A stretch of DNA of 64,000 bases, from positions 186,001 to 250,000 of the forward strand of contig NZ_BOOP01000018.1 in assembly GCF_016863295.1 (NCBI RefSeq). The letters run 5' to 3'. The notes beneath the pieces were generated by a model. That model searched no databases. It was not told where the DNA came from and worked only from the letters and a program-made list of their open reading frames with translations. This stretch comes from Planotetraspora phitsanulokensis. GTDB lineage: Bacteria > Actinomycetota > Actinomycetes > Streptosporangiales > Streptosporangiaceae. Below are positions 25,589 to 33,930 of the stretch, one piece after another (position 1 is the stretch's first letter; the number at the start of each line of letters is the position of its first letter). The position numbers were made by a program, and so were the translations under genes.

Positions 25589-26863
25589 TCAGGACTTGGT
25601 GTTGAGGATCTCGCCGATGGTCTGCGAGGCCTTGCCGCCCTCCGCCGCGGCGTCGCCGGTGAGCGCGGCGGTCATGTACTCCTTGATGACGTTCTTGGCC
25701 TCGACCGCCGCCCAGTTGGGCGAGGTCGGCGTGGCGTGGCCGTTCGCGGCGCCGACCGCCATGGCCGCCGCCCCCTCGCTGCCGCTCAGCACGCCGGCCA
25801 GCGACACGCGGTTGGGCACGTACGACATCTCCTTGGCCATGTCGGTCTGGAACTTCTCGCCGGCGAGGGCCTTGACGACCTCGTAGGCCGCGTCCTGGTT
25901 CTTGGACGCCTCGGGGACGATCAGGTCGGAGCCGCCGGTGAACACCGCGCCCGGCTTGTCCGCCGTCTTGCCCGGGATCGGGAAGAACCCGAGCTTGTCC
26001 TTCAGGTCGGGGTTGGCCTTCTCGATCGCGACCGCGCCGCCGGGTACGGAGATCAGCTGCGCGACGTCGCCCTTGGCGAAGACGTCGGCCTGCGGGGGGT
26101 TGGCCTCGTCGGAGTCGCGCGGGCCGTCACCCAGGGCCTGCAGCTTCTTGTAGAAGTCCATGCCTGCGAGCGCCTGCGGCGTGTCGAGGCCGCCCTTCCA
26201 GGTGGTCCCGTCGTTGACGGCCAGGTCGCCGCCCTCGTCCCAGATGAAGCCCGCCAGGGTGTACCAGTTCTGGCCGGGGAGGTAGATGCCCTGGTCGCCG
26301 CCCTTGTTCAGCTTGGTGGTGATGTCGATCCACTCGTCGCGGGTCTTCGGCGGAGCGGTGACGCCCGCCTTCTCGAAGAGGTCCTTGTTGTAGATGACGA
26401 CGCGGTTGGCCGCGTACCACGGGATGCCGTACTGCTTGCCCTCGATCTTGCCGGGTTCGGAGAGGCCCGGCAGCCAGTCGGCGCCGCCGAGGTCGGCGAC
26501 CTTGTCGGTGAGGTCCCTGACGCCGCCGCTCGCCGCGTACTCCGCGACCTGGGTGTTGCCGACCTCGATGACGTCGGGCGCGTCGTTGCTCGCCAGCGCG
26601 CTGGTGACCTTCTGCCCGATGCCGTCCCACTCCTGGATCTGGACGTCCAGCGTGGTGCCCGCGTGCGCTGCCTGGTAGTCCGAGGTGAAGCGCTGGACCA
26701 GCGCGTCGGAGATGCTGTCCCGCATGATCCACACGGTCAGCTTGGTGGAGGCGGTGCCGCCCGCCGAGCCGGGGCCCTGACCCTGGGTCTCGGTGGAGGA
26801 ACTGCACGAGGTGAGACCGGCTGCGATCGTGAGCACCGCGGCCGCGGCGAGAAGGCGCCTCAT
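25589..26863 (-). CDS. dasA: Sugar-binding lipoprotein of ABC transporter, dasA-like
   Basis: An extracellular solute-binding protein (family 1) of 424 residues, expected to capture chitobiose or GlcNAc oligomers. The signal sequence ends in the lipobox LTSC with Cys20. The two-lobe fold is marked by KLTVWIMRDS, the hinge-region YGIPWYAANRVVIYNKDLFEKAG and KGDVAQLISVPGGAVAIEK. GGGAG is placed five bases before the ATG. It is the first gene of the leftward das-type operon, divergent from a DasR-like gene, with a dre-like site in between. Binding specificity is inferred from this context. Confidence 0.9.
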   Translation of the reverse strand: MRRLLAAAAVLTIAAGLTSCSSSTETQGQGPGSAGGTASTKLTVWIMRDSISDALVQRFTSDYQAAHAGTTLDVQIQEWDGIGQKVTSALASNDAPDVIEVGNTQVAEYAASGGVRDLTDKVADLGGADWLPGLSEPGKIEGKQYGIPWYAANRVVIYNKDLFEKAGVTAPPKTRDEWIDITTKLNKGGDQGIYLPGQNWYTLAGFIWDEGGDLAVNDGTTWKGGLDTPQALAGMDFYKKLQALGDGPRDSDEANPPQADVFAKGDVAQLISVPGGAVAIEKANPDLKDKLGFFPIPGKTADKPGAVFTGGSDLIVPEASKNQDAAYEVVKALAGEKFQTDMAKEMSYVPNRVSLAGVLSGSEGAAAMAVGAANGHATPTSPNWAAVEAKNVIKEYMTAALTGDAAAEGGKASQTIGEILNTKS

Positions 26864-26886
26864 GGCTACTCCCAGTGGTCATATAT

Positions 26887-26991
26887 TGGTAAGGAATCTG
26901 CCTGTTGCGGATAGAGTGGTCTTAACCAGTTGCGTCGTCAAGACCCATGTTTGAAGGGAAATGTCGGCGAACTGGTAAGGCTTTGGTAAGG
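26887..26991 (+). repeat. Three TGGTAAGG direct repeats in the dasA-dasR spacer
   Basis: TGGTAAGG occurs at 26887-26894, 26973-26980 and 26984-26991. The last two are 11 bases apart, one helical turn, and end eight bases before the regulator start codon. The first lies close to the binding-protein gene. TGGT is also the half-site of the dre-like palindrome between them, so these may be extra half-sites for the same regulator. Confidence 0.6.
26915..26930. promoter_or_regulatory. DasR-responsive element (dre)-like site
   Basis: AGTGGTCTTAACCAGT matches the published DasR consensus ACTGGTCTAGACCAGT at 13 of 16 positions, including both TGGT/ACCA half-sites. It sits in the 135-base space between the divergent binding-lipoprotein and GntR genes, as the dre does in Streptomyces. 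GlcN-6-P-type effectors would release the repressor; this is inferred from DasR. Confidence 0.8.
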
Positions 26992-26998
26992 TCAGGGC

Positions 26999-27733
26999 GT
27001 GACTCTGAACACGGGAGCCGGACTGAAGCGCGACCGCGTGCGGGACTTCCTGCTGGACTTCGTCGCCGACATGAAGGCGGGCGAGGCGATCCCCTCCGAG
27101 CGAGACCTCTGCAAGGAGCTGGGAGTCTCCCGGCCGACCCTCCGTGCGGCGATCGACGACCTCGTCCGTTCAGGTGTGCTCGTCAGGGAGCACGGCCGCG
27201 GCACCTTCACCGGCCCGCACCGGGTCACCCAGGCCCTGGCCGCGACTCCGAGCGGATCGTTCTACGCGCCGCCCGCCGAGGGCCACTGGCTGAGCCGGAT
27301 CCTGGAGTTCGGCGCGGCGCCGGCCGGTCCACAGCTCGCCAGGCGCCTGCAGCTCGCTCCCGCCGCGCTCGTGCTGCGCGTGGTCAGGCTGCGTGTGGTG
27401 GACGACGAGCCGATGGCGATCGAGCGGCTCCATCTCCCCCATGTGCTGGTCGACGGCCTGGTTCCCGACGACATGGAGTCGGGCTCGTTCTACCGCGTGC
27501 TGCGCGAGCGGTTCGGGGTCGACGTGCGCAGCGCCGTCCAGACCATCGAGGCCACGGTGACCGACGAGACCGAGGCCGCGCTGCTGAGCGTGCCCGAGCA
27601 CTTCCCCGCGCTGATGGTCGAGCGCACGACGCGCGACGTGAACGGGGGAATCGTGGAGTTCACCCGGTCGATCTACAGGGGCGACCGGTACCGGGTGACC
27701 TCCGAGCTGCACTTCGACGCCGCCTCGGGCTGA
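26999..27733 (+). CDS. dasR: GntR/HutC regulator of amino-sugar uptake, DasR-like
   Basis: A 244-residue regulator with an N-terminal winged helix (KRDRVRDFLLDFVADMKAGEAIPSERDLCKELGVSRPTLRAAIDDL) and a C-terminal UTRA domain (LQLAPAALVLRVVRLRVVDDEPMAIERLHLP). Length, domain order and its position divergent from the dasA-like gene match Streptomyces DasR, the GlcN-6-P/GlcNAc-6-P-responsive master regulator of chitin use. Whether it is the global DasR or a local paralogue cannot be decided from this window. The start is GTG 26999 with only a weak AGG upstream. Confidence 0.85.
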   Translation: MTLNTGAGLKRDRVRDFLLDFVADMKAGEAIPSERDLCKELGVSRPTLRAAIDDLVRSGVLVREHGRGTFTGPHRVTQALAATPSGSFYAPPAEGHWLSRILEFGAAPAGPQLARRLQLAPAALVLRVVRLRVVDDEPMAIERLHLPHVLVDGLVPDDMESGSFYRVLRERFGVDVRSAVQTIEATVTDETEAALLSVPEHFPALMVERTTRDVNGGIVEFTRSIYRGDRYRVTSELHFDAASG

Positions 27734-27807
27734 CCCCCGGCCCGGCTCGGGCAGACGCCCCAGCGCGGGCCGGCACCGCAGCGCGGGCAGGCGCCCCGGC
27801 CCGGGCG

Positions 27808-29214
27808 TCAGGCCGGGCGGAAGGAGTCGCGCGCCTGCGGTGCGGCGTGCTTGATCATCAGATGCCGGGTGACCGAGTACTCCTGAACCGCTTCCTGGCT
27901 CATGTCCTTGCCGAAACCGCTGCCCTTGACCCCGCCGTGCGGGGCCTCCGACGCGATGGGGAGATGGTCGTTGACCCACGTCACCCCCACGTCGAGCCGG
28001 TGGGAGACGCGCAGGGCGCGCGACACGTCCGCGGACCACACCGACGAGGCGAGGCCGTACGGAGTGTCGTTGGCGAGCCGCACGGCCTCGTCCTCGCCGT
28101 CGAACGGGACGGCCACGAGCACGGGACCGAAGATCTCCGCCTGCACGATCTCGCTCGACTGGTCGGCGTCGGCGATGAGCGTGGGGGCGTAGTAGAAGCC
28201 GGGCCCGTCGATCGGCGTGCCACCCCAGACGACCCGCCCCGAAGCGCGGCGCACGAAGCCGTCGACACGGTCGCGGTGCGCGGCGGAGATCAGGGGGCCG
28301 ATGTCGGAACCCGGCTCCCAGGGATCGCCGGGCCGGACCCGGGACAGGGCGTCCCGCAGCGCCTCAACGGCCTCGCCGTACCGTGACCTGTCGATGTAGA
28401 CGCGGGTGGCGGCCGTGCAGTCCTGCCCGGTGTTGTACGTCGCGCCCATCACGACGCCCGCGGCCATGTCCTCCAGCGCCGCGTCCGCGAAGACCAGGGC
28501 GGGCGCCTTGCCGCCCAGTTCGAGGTGGACCCGCTTGAGGCCGTCGACCGCGCCGCGCATCACCGCCCGGCCGGTCTCCGTCGAGCCCGTCACGCTGACC
28601 ATGTCGACGCCCGGATCGGTCACCAGCGCCTGGCCGACGTCGGCGCCGCCGGTGACGACCTGGAGCAGGCCGTCCGGCGCGCCCGCCGCCGCGAACAGCT
28701 CGGCGAGCCGCAGCGTGGTGCGCGGCGTCCGCGGCGCGGGCTTGATGACGACGGCGTTGCCTGCCGCCAGGGCCGGCCCCGCCTTCCAGACCGCCATGAT
28801 GAACGGGAAGTTCCACGGCGAGATCGATCCCACGACACCGATCGGCCGCCTGACCAGGACCGACGTGTACCCCTTGCTGAGCACGCCGGCGCCGGTCCCC
28901 TCCAGCGACCTGGCCGCCCCGGCGAAGAACCGCAGGTTGTCGATGGCGAACGGCAACTCCCCGTCCCTGAACACGGCCGCGGGCTTGCCGGTCTCCTCGA
29001 CCTCCAGGCGGGTCAGCTCCTCGGCGTCGCCCTCGACCAGGTCGGCGAGCCGCAGCAGCACACGCGCCCGCTCCCCCGGCGTCGCGTCCCGCCACTGCTC
29101 GAAGGCCTCCCGAGCCGTCTGGACGACTGCCGCGACCTTCTCGGCACGGGTGTCGGGGATTTCGGCGACCGGGCGCCCGTCCGCGGGGTTGATCAACGTG
29201 GTCATCGACGTCAC
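27808..29214 (-). CDS. Aldehyde dehydrogenase (aminobutyraldehyde-dehydrogenase-like)
   Basis: A 468-residue NAD(P)-dependent aldehyde dehydrogenase. It shows the N-anchor SISPWNFPFIMAVWK, the cofactor motif SVTGSTETGRAVMR, catalytic Glu232 in HLELGGKAP and catalytic Cys266 in NTGQDCTAATR. The family resembles gamma-aminobutyraldehyde and betaine-aldehyde dehydrogenases. The start ATG overlaps the upstream glycosyltransferase stop by four bases, so the two are translated together. An aldehyde made or released near a glycosylated small molecule is the natural but unproven substrate. Confidence 0.9.
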   Translation of the reverse strand: MTSMTTLINPADGRPVAEIPDTRAEKVAAVVQTAREAFEQWRDATPGERARVLLRLADLVEGDAEELTRLEVEETGKPAAVFRDGELPFAIDNLRFFAGAARSLEGTGAGVLSKGYTSVLVRRPIGVVGSISPWNFPFIMAVWKAGPALAAGNAVVIKPAPRTPRTTLRLAELFAAAGAPDGLLQVVTGGADVGQALVTDPGVDMVSVTGSTETGRAVMRGAVDGLKRVHLELGGKAPALVFADAALEDMAAGVVMGATYNTGQDCTAATRVYIDRSRYGEAVEALRDALSRVRPGDPWEPGSDIGPLISAAHRDRVDGFVRRASGRVVWGGTPIDGPGFYYAPTLIADADQSSEIVQAEIFGPVLVAVPFDGEDEAVRLANDTPYGLASSVWSADVSRALRVSHRLDVGVTWVNDHLPIASEAPHGGVKGSGFGKDMSQEAVQEYSVTRHLMIKHAAPQARDSFRPA

Positions 29215-30479
29215 GCGATCTTCTCGATCACGTCGGCGGCGAGGCGCAGGCCGTCGCGCGCGCGGATGCGCTCGCCCTCCGCGTCCAGCCGTGAACGGAG
29301 TCCCGCGTCGCCCAGAAGGCGGTCCACGGCGCCCACCAGTTCCTCGTCGGTGAAGCCGTAGGTGTCCAGGCGGACGCCGCAGCCGGTCTCGGCGACCCGC
29401 TGGGCGTTGTCGTACTGGTCCCAGAACAGCGGCAGAACGATCATGGGCTTACCGAAGTGCAGCGCCTCGGTCGTCGTGTTGTTGCCGCCATGGGTGATCA
29501 CGAGGTCGACCAGGGGAAGGATCTTCGTCTGCGGCAGGAACTCCGCGCCCCACATGTTCGGGGCCAGCTCGATCTCCTCGTGCAGCGGCCCCTTGGAGAC
29601 GATGTAGCGATGGGGCGTCCCGGCCAGGACGGAGATGACCCGGCGCATCAACTCGACGTCGGCCGATCCGAGCGAGCCGAGGGAGAAGTAGATGAGCGCG
29701 CCCTCACCCGGGATCTCCGGCAGGGTGAACTCCTCGTCGGTCTCCCTGACGGAGGAGTCGAGCCGCGTCCAGGAGTCGGCCAGCGGCCGGTCGGCGACGT
29801 AGTCGACGATCTCGGGGAAGACGTAGAGGTTGGCGTCGCCCTTGTGGACGAACTCCAGGTCGGGAAGGGCCGACGCGCCCTGCTCGACGACCCACTCGTT
29901 GAAGGAGGCCCACAGGTCGCGATGGGTCCTGTCGTACTCGGCGCGGAAGTCCGCCCAGCCGGTCCCGTCGGCGGGCAGCCCCGAGAAGACCGGGGCGATC
30001 CCGGGGCCCTTCACCTCGAGCGGGTTGCACGACACGATCCGCACGAACGGCACGCCCGCCGTCACCAGGGCGGGGAACGCGATGACGTTGTCCTCGACGA
30101 TCACGTCGGGCCGTACGCGCCGGATGATGTCCTTGAGCTGCGGCTCGCAGTACCTCGCGCCGTCGGCGAGCGCCTCCCAGATCGGCTTGGTCACCGTCTC
30201 CAACTGCTCCAGCGTGCTCTTGCGGTACTCGGGGGCCGTCTCACGGATGAAGTCCTTCCAGAACTGCCCCGGGTCCTGCTCCTCCTCGGCCGGCGGGGCG
30301 AGAGCGACCAGGTCCTCCTCGAAGCCCAGCGCCTCCAGCTTTCCCTTCCACGACGCCTCGGCGGCGAACACCACCCGATGACCGCGCCGACGCAGGACGT
30401 CGCCGATCCCGATGCAGTTGTTCGTCGGGCCGTAGGCGCTCTCCGGCATGAACAGGATCGTGAGTCGCTTGTCTGTCAC
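29211..30479 (-). CDS. GT1-type glycosyltransferase (MGT-like)
   Basis: A 422-residue GT-B glycosyltransferase. It has a small N-terminal acceptor lobe and the C-terminal donor-binding motif from LVDLVITHGGNNTTTEALHFGKPMIVLPLFWDQYDNA, the PSPG-like signature of family 1 enzymes that decorate macrolides, steroids and phenolics. It has no signal or membrane anchor. It is coupled to the aldehyde dehydrogenase gene and divergent from a TetR gene across a 16-base palindrome. No antibiotic or terpene scaffold genes are close, so the acceptor is unknown. Confidence 0.88.
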   Translation of the reverse strand: MTDKRLTILFMPESAYGPTNNCIGIGDVLRRRGHRVVFAAEASWKGKLEALGFEEDLVALAPPAEEEQDPGQFWKDFIRETAPEYRKSTLEQLETVTKPIWEALADGARYCEPQLKDIIRRVRPDVIVEDNVIAFPALVTAGVPFVRIVSCNPLEVKGPGIAPVFSGLPADGTGWADFRAEYDRTHRDLWASFNEWVVEQGASALPDLEFVHKGDANLYVFPEIVDYVADRPLADSWTRLDSSVRETDEEFTLPEIPGEGALIYFSLGSLGSADVELMRRVISVLAGTPHRYIVSKGPLHEEIELAPNMWGAEFLPQTKILPLVDLVITHGGNNTTTEALHFGKPMIVLPLFWDQYDNAQRVAETGCGVRLDTYGFTDEELVGAVDRLLGDAGLRSRLDAEGERIRARDGLRLAADVIEKIA

Positions 30480-30500
30480 GTGGGGGCTCCCTGAGTATTG

Positions 30501-30516
30501 TTGAATCGAGATTCAA
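30501..30516. promoter_or_regulatory. Candidate TetR operator
   Basis: TTGAATC-GA-GATTCAA is a perfect 7-2-7 inverted repeat 22 bases upstream of the glycosyltransferase start and on the promoter side of the divergent TetR gene. Its placement suits shared repression of both directions. Confidence 0.75.
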
Positions 30517-30583
30517 ATACGCGGCCGGAGAACCCGTCAAGGGCTGGGGCGGCATGCTGCGGGTGCGGATGGATCGGAGTGAC

Positions 30584-31207
30584 ATGACCCAGCGCAAGAG
30601 CAGGGCGGACCGCAGGGCCGACCTCGTCGACGCGGCCCGCAGGGCGGTGATCCGGCACGGCGCCGAGGGCGTCCATCTCAACCAGATCGCCGAGATGGCC
30701 GGTCTCACGTCGGGTGCCGTGCTCTACCACTATCCCGACCTGCGCGATCTGCTGATCGAGGCCCACCACGCCGGGATGGAGCGCTTCTACGAGCAGCGGA
30801 TCAGAAAGGCCGGCGGCATCGCCGACCCGGCACAGAAGCTGGTCACCACGATCCGCTCGGGTCTCCCGGAGGGCCCCGACGACGCCGGCGTCCGCCTCCT
30901 GTGCGAGCTGGGCGGCGCCGCCGGGCGCAACCCGGTGTACGGCTCGCTGCTGACCACGTTGTTCGACCGGCAGGTGTCGATGTACCAGGCCATCTTGGAG
31001 ACCGGGGCGGCCCAGGGCGTCTTCACGCTGGCCGGGGGCTCCGAGACCATCGGCCGCAACCTCGTCGCCCTCGAGGACGCGTACGGCTACCGCGTCATCG
31101 CCCGTCATCACTCGATCGACGCCGAGGCCGCCGTGGAACTCGTCCTCGGCTACGCGCGGCTCGCGACGGGCCATCCGCTCGACGGCGCCGTCCCTCAGCC
31201 CAGGTGA
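30584..31207 (+). CDS. TetR-family regulator (BetI-like)
   Basis: A 207-residue TetR protein. The HTH spans about residues 12-55 (DLVDAARRAVIRHGAEGVHLNQIAEMAGLTSGAVLYHYPDLRDLLIEA). The ligand domain follows, with a conserved ELGGAAGRNPVYGSLLTTLFDRQ. ATG 30584 was chosen because GGAG lies four bases upstream; earlier ATGs at 30554 and 30569 lack one. It is divergent from the glycosyltransferase/aldehyde dehydrogenase pair and should control it through the palindrome at 30501. Confidence 0.9.
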   Translation: MTQRKSRADRRADLVDAARRAVIRHGAEGVHLNQIAEMAGLTSGAVLYHYPDLRDLLIEAHHAGMERFYEQRIRKAGGIADPAQKLVTTIRSGLPEGPDDAGVRLLCELGGAAGRNPVYGSLLTTLFDRQVSMYQAILETGAAQGVFTLAGGSETIGRNLVALEDAYGYRVIARHHSIDAEAAVELVLGYARLATGHPLDGAVPQPR

Positions 31208-31294
31208 GATCGTGTTGCGGCGCCGCTCGCAATCGTGCTTCCATCGTGAGCTCGAGGCCAGGCTTCGCAGTTGAACCCTGATTCAGGAGATCAC

Positions 31295-32380
31295 GTGGAA
31301 CACTCGCCGTGGCCGGTCGTCGAACGGCGGCCGGACGGCACGCTCACGCTCGAGGCGGGGGCGGGAGTCACCGAGTCGGTGGTGCGCGACCTGGCGGACG
31401 GCGCGGTCCCTCCGCCGCCCTTCACCGTCTGGACGCTCGCGCCGCTGCCCGCGGTGCCGCCCGGCGAACGGGCGATCACCGTCGACCAGACCAACCACTC
31501 GGTCATCGCGGGCGAGGCCATGGTGGTCAAGTGGTTCCCCGCCCCCTCCCGGGCGCCCCATCCCGCTCCCGCCCTGCTCACCCATCTCGCTGGGTTCGCC
31601 GGCACGGCCACGCCGTACGCCGTGATCTTCTGGGAGGACGTGCTGGTCGCCCTGGTCACGGCTTATCTGCCGGGCTCACGCGACGGATGGGAGTGGTGCG
31701 TGGACGAGGCGGCCGCCGGCCGCACCGGCTTCGCGACCGGCATCGGACGGCTGGCGGCCGAGTTGCACGCGGCGATGGCGTCTCCGTCGGCGACCTTCCC
31801 CGATCCCGTACGGCTCCCGCCCCCGCCCGCCTTCGCGGCGCGGGCCGAGGGGGCGCTGCGGGAGGCCCTGTCGCTCACCGACGGGGAAGACGGCGAGTGG
31901 CTGGCGCGTCACGCCGGCGAACTGCTCGCCGAGCTGGTCCCGCTCGCGTCCGCCGGCCGTACCCCGCTGATCCACATCCACGGCGACCTGCACGTCGGCC
32001 AGATCCTGCAGTGGCGGGACGGCTACGCGGTGGTCGACTTCGACGGCAACCCGACTGTCGCGGAGGCCGAGGTGTTCCAGCCGGCGGCGCGTGACCTGGC
32101 GCAGTTGCTGACCAGTCTCGACCACGTCGGCCAGGTGGCGGTGCGGCGCAGGTCGGCGGACCCGGCGGCCACGGCGGCCTGGGTGCGGGCCGCCAGGACG
32201 GAGACGGAGACGGCCTACGTGAACGGCCTCGCGCACGCCGGACGGGCGGACCTGCTCGACCGGTCGCTGCTCAGGCCGTTCGAGGTCGAGCAGGAATGCC
32301 GCGAGCTGATCTACGCGGCCCGGCATCTGCCGCGCTGGCGGTACGCCCCCATGGGCGTGCTGCGAGGGTGGTTCACGTGA
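31295..32380 (+). CDS. Aminoglycoside-phosphotransferase-fold kinase, probable glucosamine kinase
   Basis: A 361-residue kinase with an N-terminal cap (about 1-90) and an APH-type catalytic lobe. Catalytic Asp lies in IHIHGDLHVGQILQ (about 227-240) and the metal-binding Asp in VVDFDGNP (about 247-254). The layout resembles actinobacterial maltokinase-like proteins, a branch of which has been shown to phosphorylate glucosamine; the following SIS-domain gene is the context reported for that branch. The start is GTG 31295 with AGGAG five bases upstream. The glucosamine assignment is inference from fold and neighbour. Confidence 0.78.
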   Translation: MEHSPWPVVERRPDGTLTLEAGAGVTESVVRDLADGAVPPPPFTVWTLAPLPAVPPGERAITVDQTNHSVIAGEAMVVKWFPAPSRAPHPAPALLTHLAGFAGTATPYAVIFWEDVLVALVTAYLPGSRDGWEWCVDEAAAGRTGFATGIGRLAAELHAAMASPSATFPDPVRLPPPPAFAARAEGALREALSLTDGEDGEWLARHAGELLAELVPLASAGRTPLIHIHGDLHVGQILQWRDGYAVVDFDGNPTVAEAEVFQPAARDLAQLLTSLDHVGQVAVRRRSADPAATAAWVRAARTETETAYVNGLAHAGRADLLDRSLLRPFEVEQECRELIYAARHLPRWRYAPMGVLRGWFT

Positions 32381-32398
32381 TCACGGCGAGGAGCGGGT

Positions 32399-33349
32399 GT
32401 GGACGCTGAGCGGTTCGTGGCCGACCTGGAGGCCAAGCCGGAGGCACTGGGCAGGCTGGCCGACCTCCTCGACGCCGGCGACCCGTTCGGCGGGCTGCCG
32501 GACAGCTTCGACCGGATCGTCTTCCTGGGCATGGGCAGCTCGCGGTACGCGGCGGGAGTGGCCGCCCAGAGGCTGCGTGCCGCCGGGGTCGACGCCGTGG
32601 CGGAGTACGCGTCCGCGTCGGCGGGCACCCTCCCGGGGCCGCGGACCGTGGCGGTCGCGATCTCGGCGTCGGGCGGCAGCAGGGAGACCCTCGACGCGCT
32701 GTCCCGCCACGCCGGGAGGTCGTTCGTCGTCGCGATGACCAACCGGCCGGGGTCCGCCGTCACGGAGGGCGCCGACCTCGTCGTGCCCATGACCGCCGGA
32801 GAGGAGGCCGGGGGCGTCGCCTGCCGGACGTTCCAGCACACCCTGGCCCTCCTGCTCGCGATGACGGGCCGGGCCGGGGTCCCGGCTCTGGTGCGCAGGG
32901 CGGCCGACGCCACGGCCGACCTGCTCGACCGGCGGGGCGACTGGCTGGACGAGGCCGTCCGCCTGCTGGACGGCCCGAACGGGGTCTACACCGTCGCCCC
33001 CGCCGAACGGCTGTCGTCCGCCGAGCAGTCGGCGCTGATGTTCCGCGAGGGGCCGCGCCGTCAGGCCGACGCCTGCGAGACGGGCGACTGGGCCCACGTG
33101 GACGTGTATCTGACCAAGACCTACGACTACCGGGCGATCGTGTTCCCCGGGTCGCGCTACGACGAGCAGGCGATGGAGTGGGTCCGCGAGCGGGGGTCGG
33201 CCGTCCTCACGGTGGGCGGCGATCTCGCTGGACAGGCCGGCTCCGTCCGCTATCTGCACGACGACGATCCCGACGTGGCCCTGCTCACGGAACCTCTGGT
33301 GGCCGAACTGGTGGCGGCCTCCTACTGGCGTGCTGCCGAGCCCTCCTAG
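32399..33349 (+). CDS. SIS-domain sugar-phosphate isomerase/deaminase-like protein
   Basis: A 316-residue protein with two SIS domains, like the isomerase half of GlmS and AgaS/FrlB-type deaminases. The first domain has FLGMGSSRYAAGVAAQRL and SASGGSRETLDAL; the second has ERLSSAEQSALMFREGPRRQADACETGDWAHVD, with a Glu at the usual catalytic position. There is no glutaminase domain, so it would act as a deaminase or isomerase on a sugar phosphate, such as the product of the upstream kinase. It starts 19 bases after the kinase stop with AGGAG upstream. Confidence 0.85.
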   Translation: MDAERFVADLEAKPEALGRLADLLDAGDPFGGLPDSFDRIVFLGMGSSRYAAGVAAQRLRAAGVDAVAEYASASAGTLPGPRTVAVAISASGGSRETLDALSRHAGRSFVVAMTNRPGSAVTEGADLVVPMTAGEEAGGVACRTFQHTLALLLAMTGRAGVPALVRRAADATADLLDRRGDWLDEAVRLLDGPNGVYTVAPAERLSSAEQSALMFREGPRRQADACETGDWAHVDVYLTKTYDYRAIVFPGSRYDEQAMEWVRERGSAVLTVGGDLAGQAGSVRYLHDDDPDVALLTEPLVAELVAASYWRAAEPS

Positions 33350-33793
33350 CTAGCGCCCGATTGCGCCGGGGCCGGTCGGAGTCGCGTCCCTGGCCGCGGC
33401 ACGGGCGTCGAAGTCGGCGCGCGCCTTGTCCATCTGGTCGAGGTTTTGGTTGGTCCACCTGATCAGCGGCGCAGCGGCTGCGAGCAGGGTGACACCCAGC
33501 GGGGTCAGCGCGTAGGTGACGTGCGGAGGCATGACCTCGTGCACGGTGCGGATGAGGATGCCGTCTCGTTCCAGCGCGCGCAGGGTCACGGTGAGCATCC
33601 GCTGGCTGATGCCATCGATGCCGCGCTTGAGCTCGGTGAAGCGCTTGGTCTCGCTGCCCAGGTGGGACACCACGTAGAGCGACCACTTGTCGCCCACCAG
33701 GTCGAGGACTTCCCGCGCCCGGCACGCGTCCCCCTCTACGAGCGCCTCGACCGTGTAGCACGCGCCCGCTTCGACGTCAGTCGTCTTCTCCAT
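33350..33793 (-). CDS. HxlR-family regulator
   Basis: A 147-residue winged-helix regulator of the HxlR (DUF24) family: CRAREVLDLVGDKWSLYVVSHLGSETKRFTELKRGIDGISQRMLTVTLRALERDGIL. Its early cysteines (ACYTVEALVEGDACRAR) could sense thiol or electrophile stress, as in other family members. ATG 33793 has GGAGG five bases upstream and is better than the in-frame GTG at 33805. Its stop abuts the SIS gene stop with no gap. It is divergent from the YceI gene. Confidence 0.92.
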   Translation of the reverse strand: MEKTTDVEAGACYTVEALVEGDACRAREVLDLVGDKWSLYVVSHLGSETKRFTELKRGIDGISQRMLTVTLRALERDGILIRTVHEVMPPHVTYALTPLGVTLLAAAAPLIRWTNQNLDQMDKARADFDARAAARDATPTGPGAIGR

Positions 33794-33812
33794 GGTCACC
33801 TCCACAGAACCG

Positions 33813-33830
33813 AGGCATTAAAAAGTGCCT
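33813..33830. promoter_or_regulatory. Inverted repeat, candidate HxlR operator 1
   Basis: AGGCA-TTAAAAAG-TGCCT is a perfect 5-8-5 repeat with an AT-rich centre, 20 bases upstream of the hxlR start. It would overlap the regulator promoter. Confidence 0.5.
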
Positions 33831-33865
33831 TATTGCCGTTGGGTCGCCCAGACGGACACGATGTT

Positions 33866-33888
33866 CTCGGTTCCCAAAGAGTACCGAG
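33866..33888. promoter_or_regulatory. Inverted repeat, candidate HxlR operator 2
   Basis: CTCGGT at 33866-33871 and ACCGAG at 33883-33888 form a 6-11-6 inverted repeat about 43 bases before the yceI start. The spacing suits a dimeric winged-helix protein acting on the divergent gene. Confidence 0.5.
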
Positions 33889-33930
33889 TAATCATGTGGA
33901 ACCGCGATACCCAACTACAAGGAGTCAACC

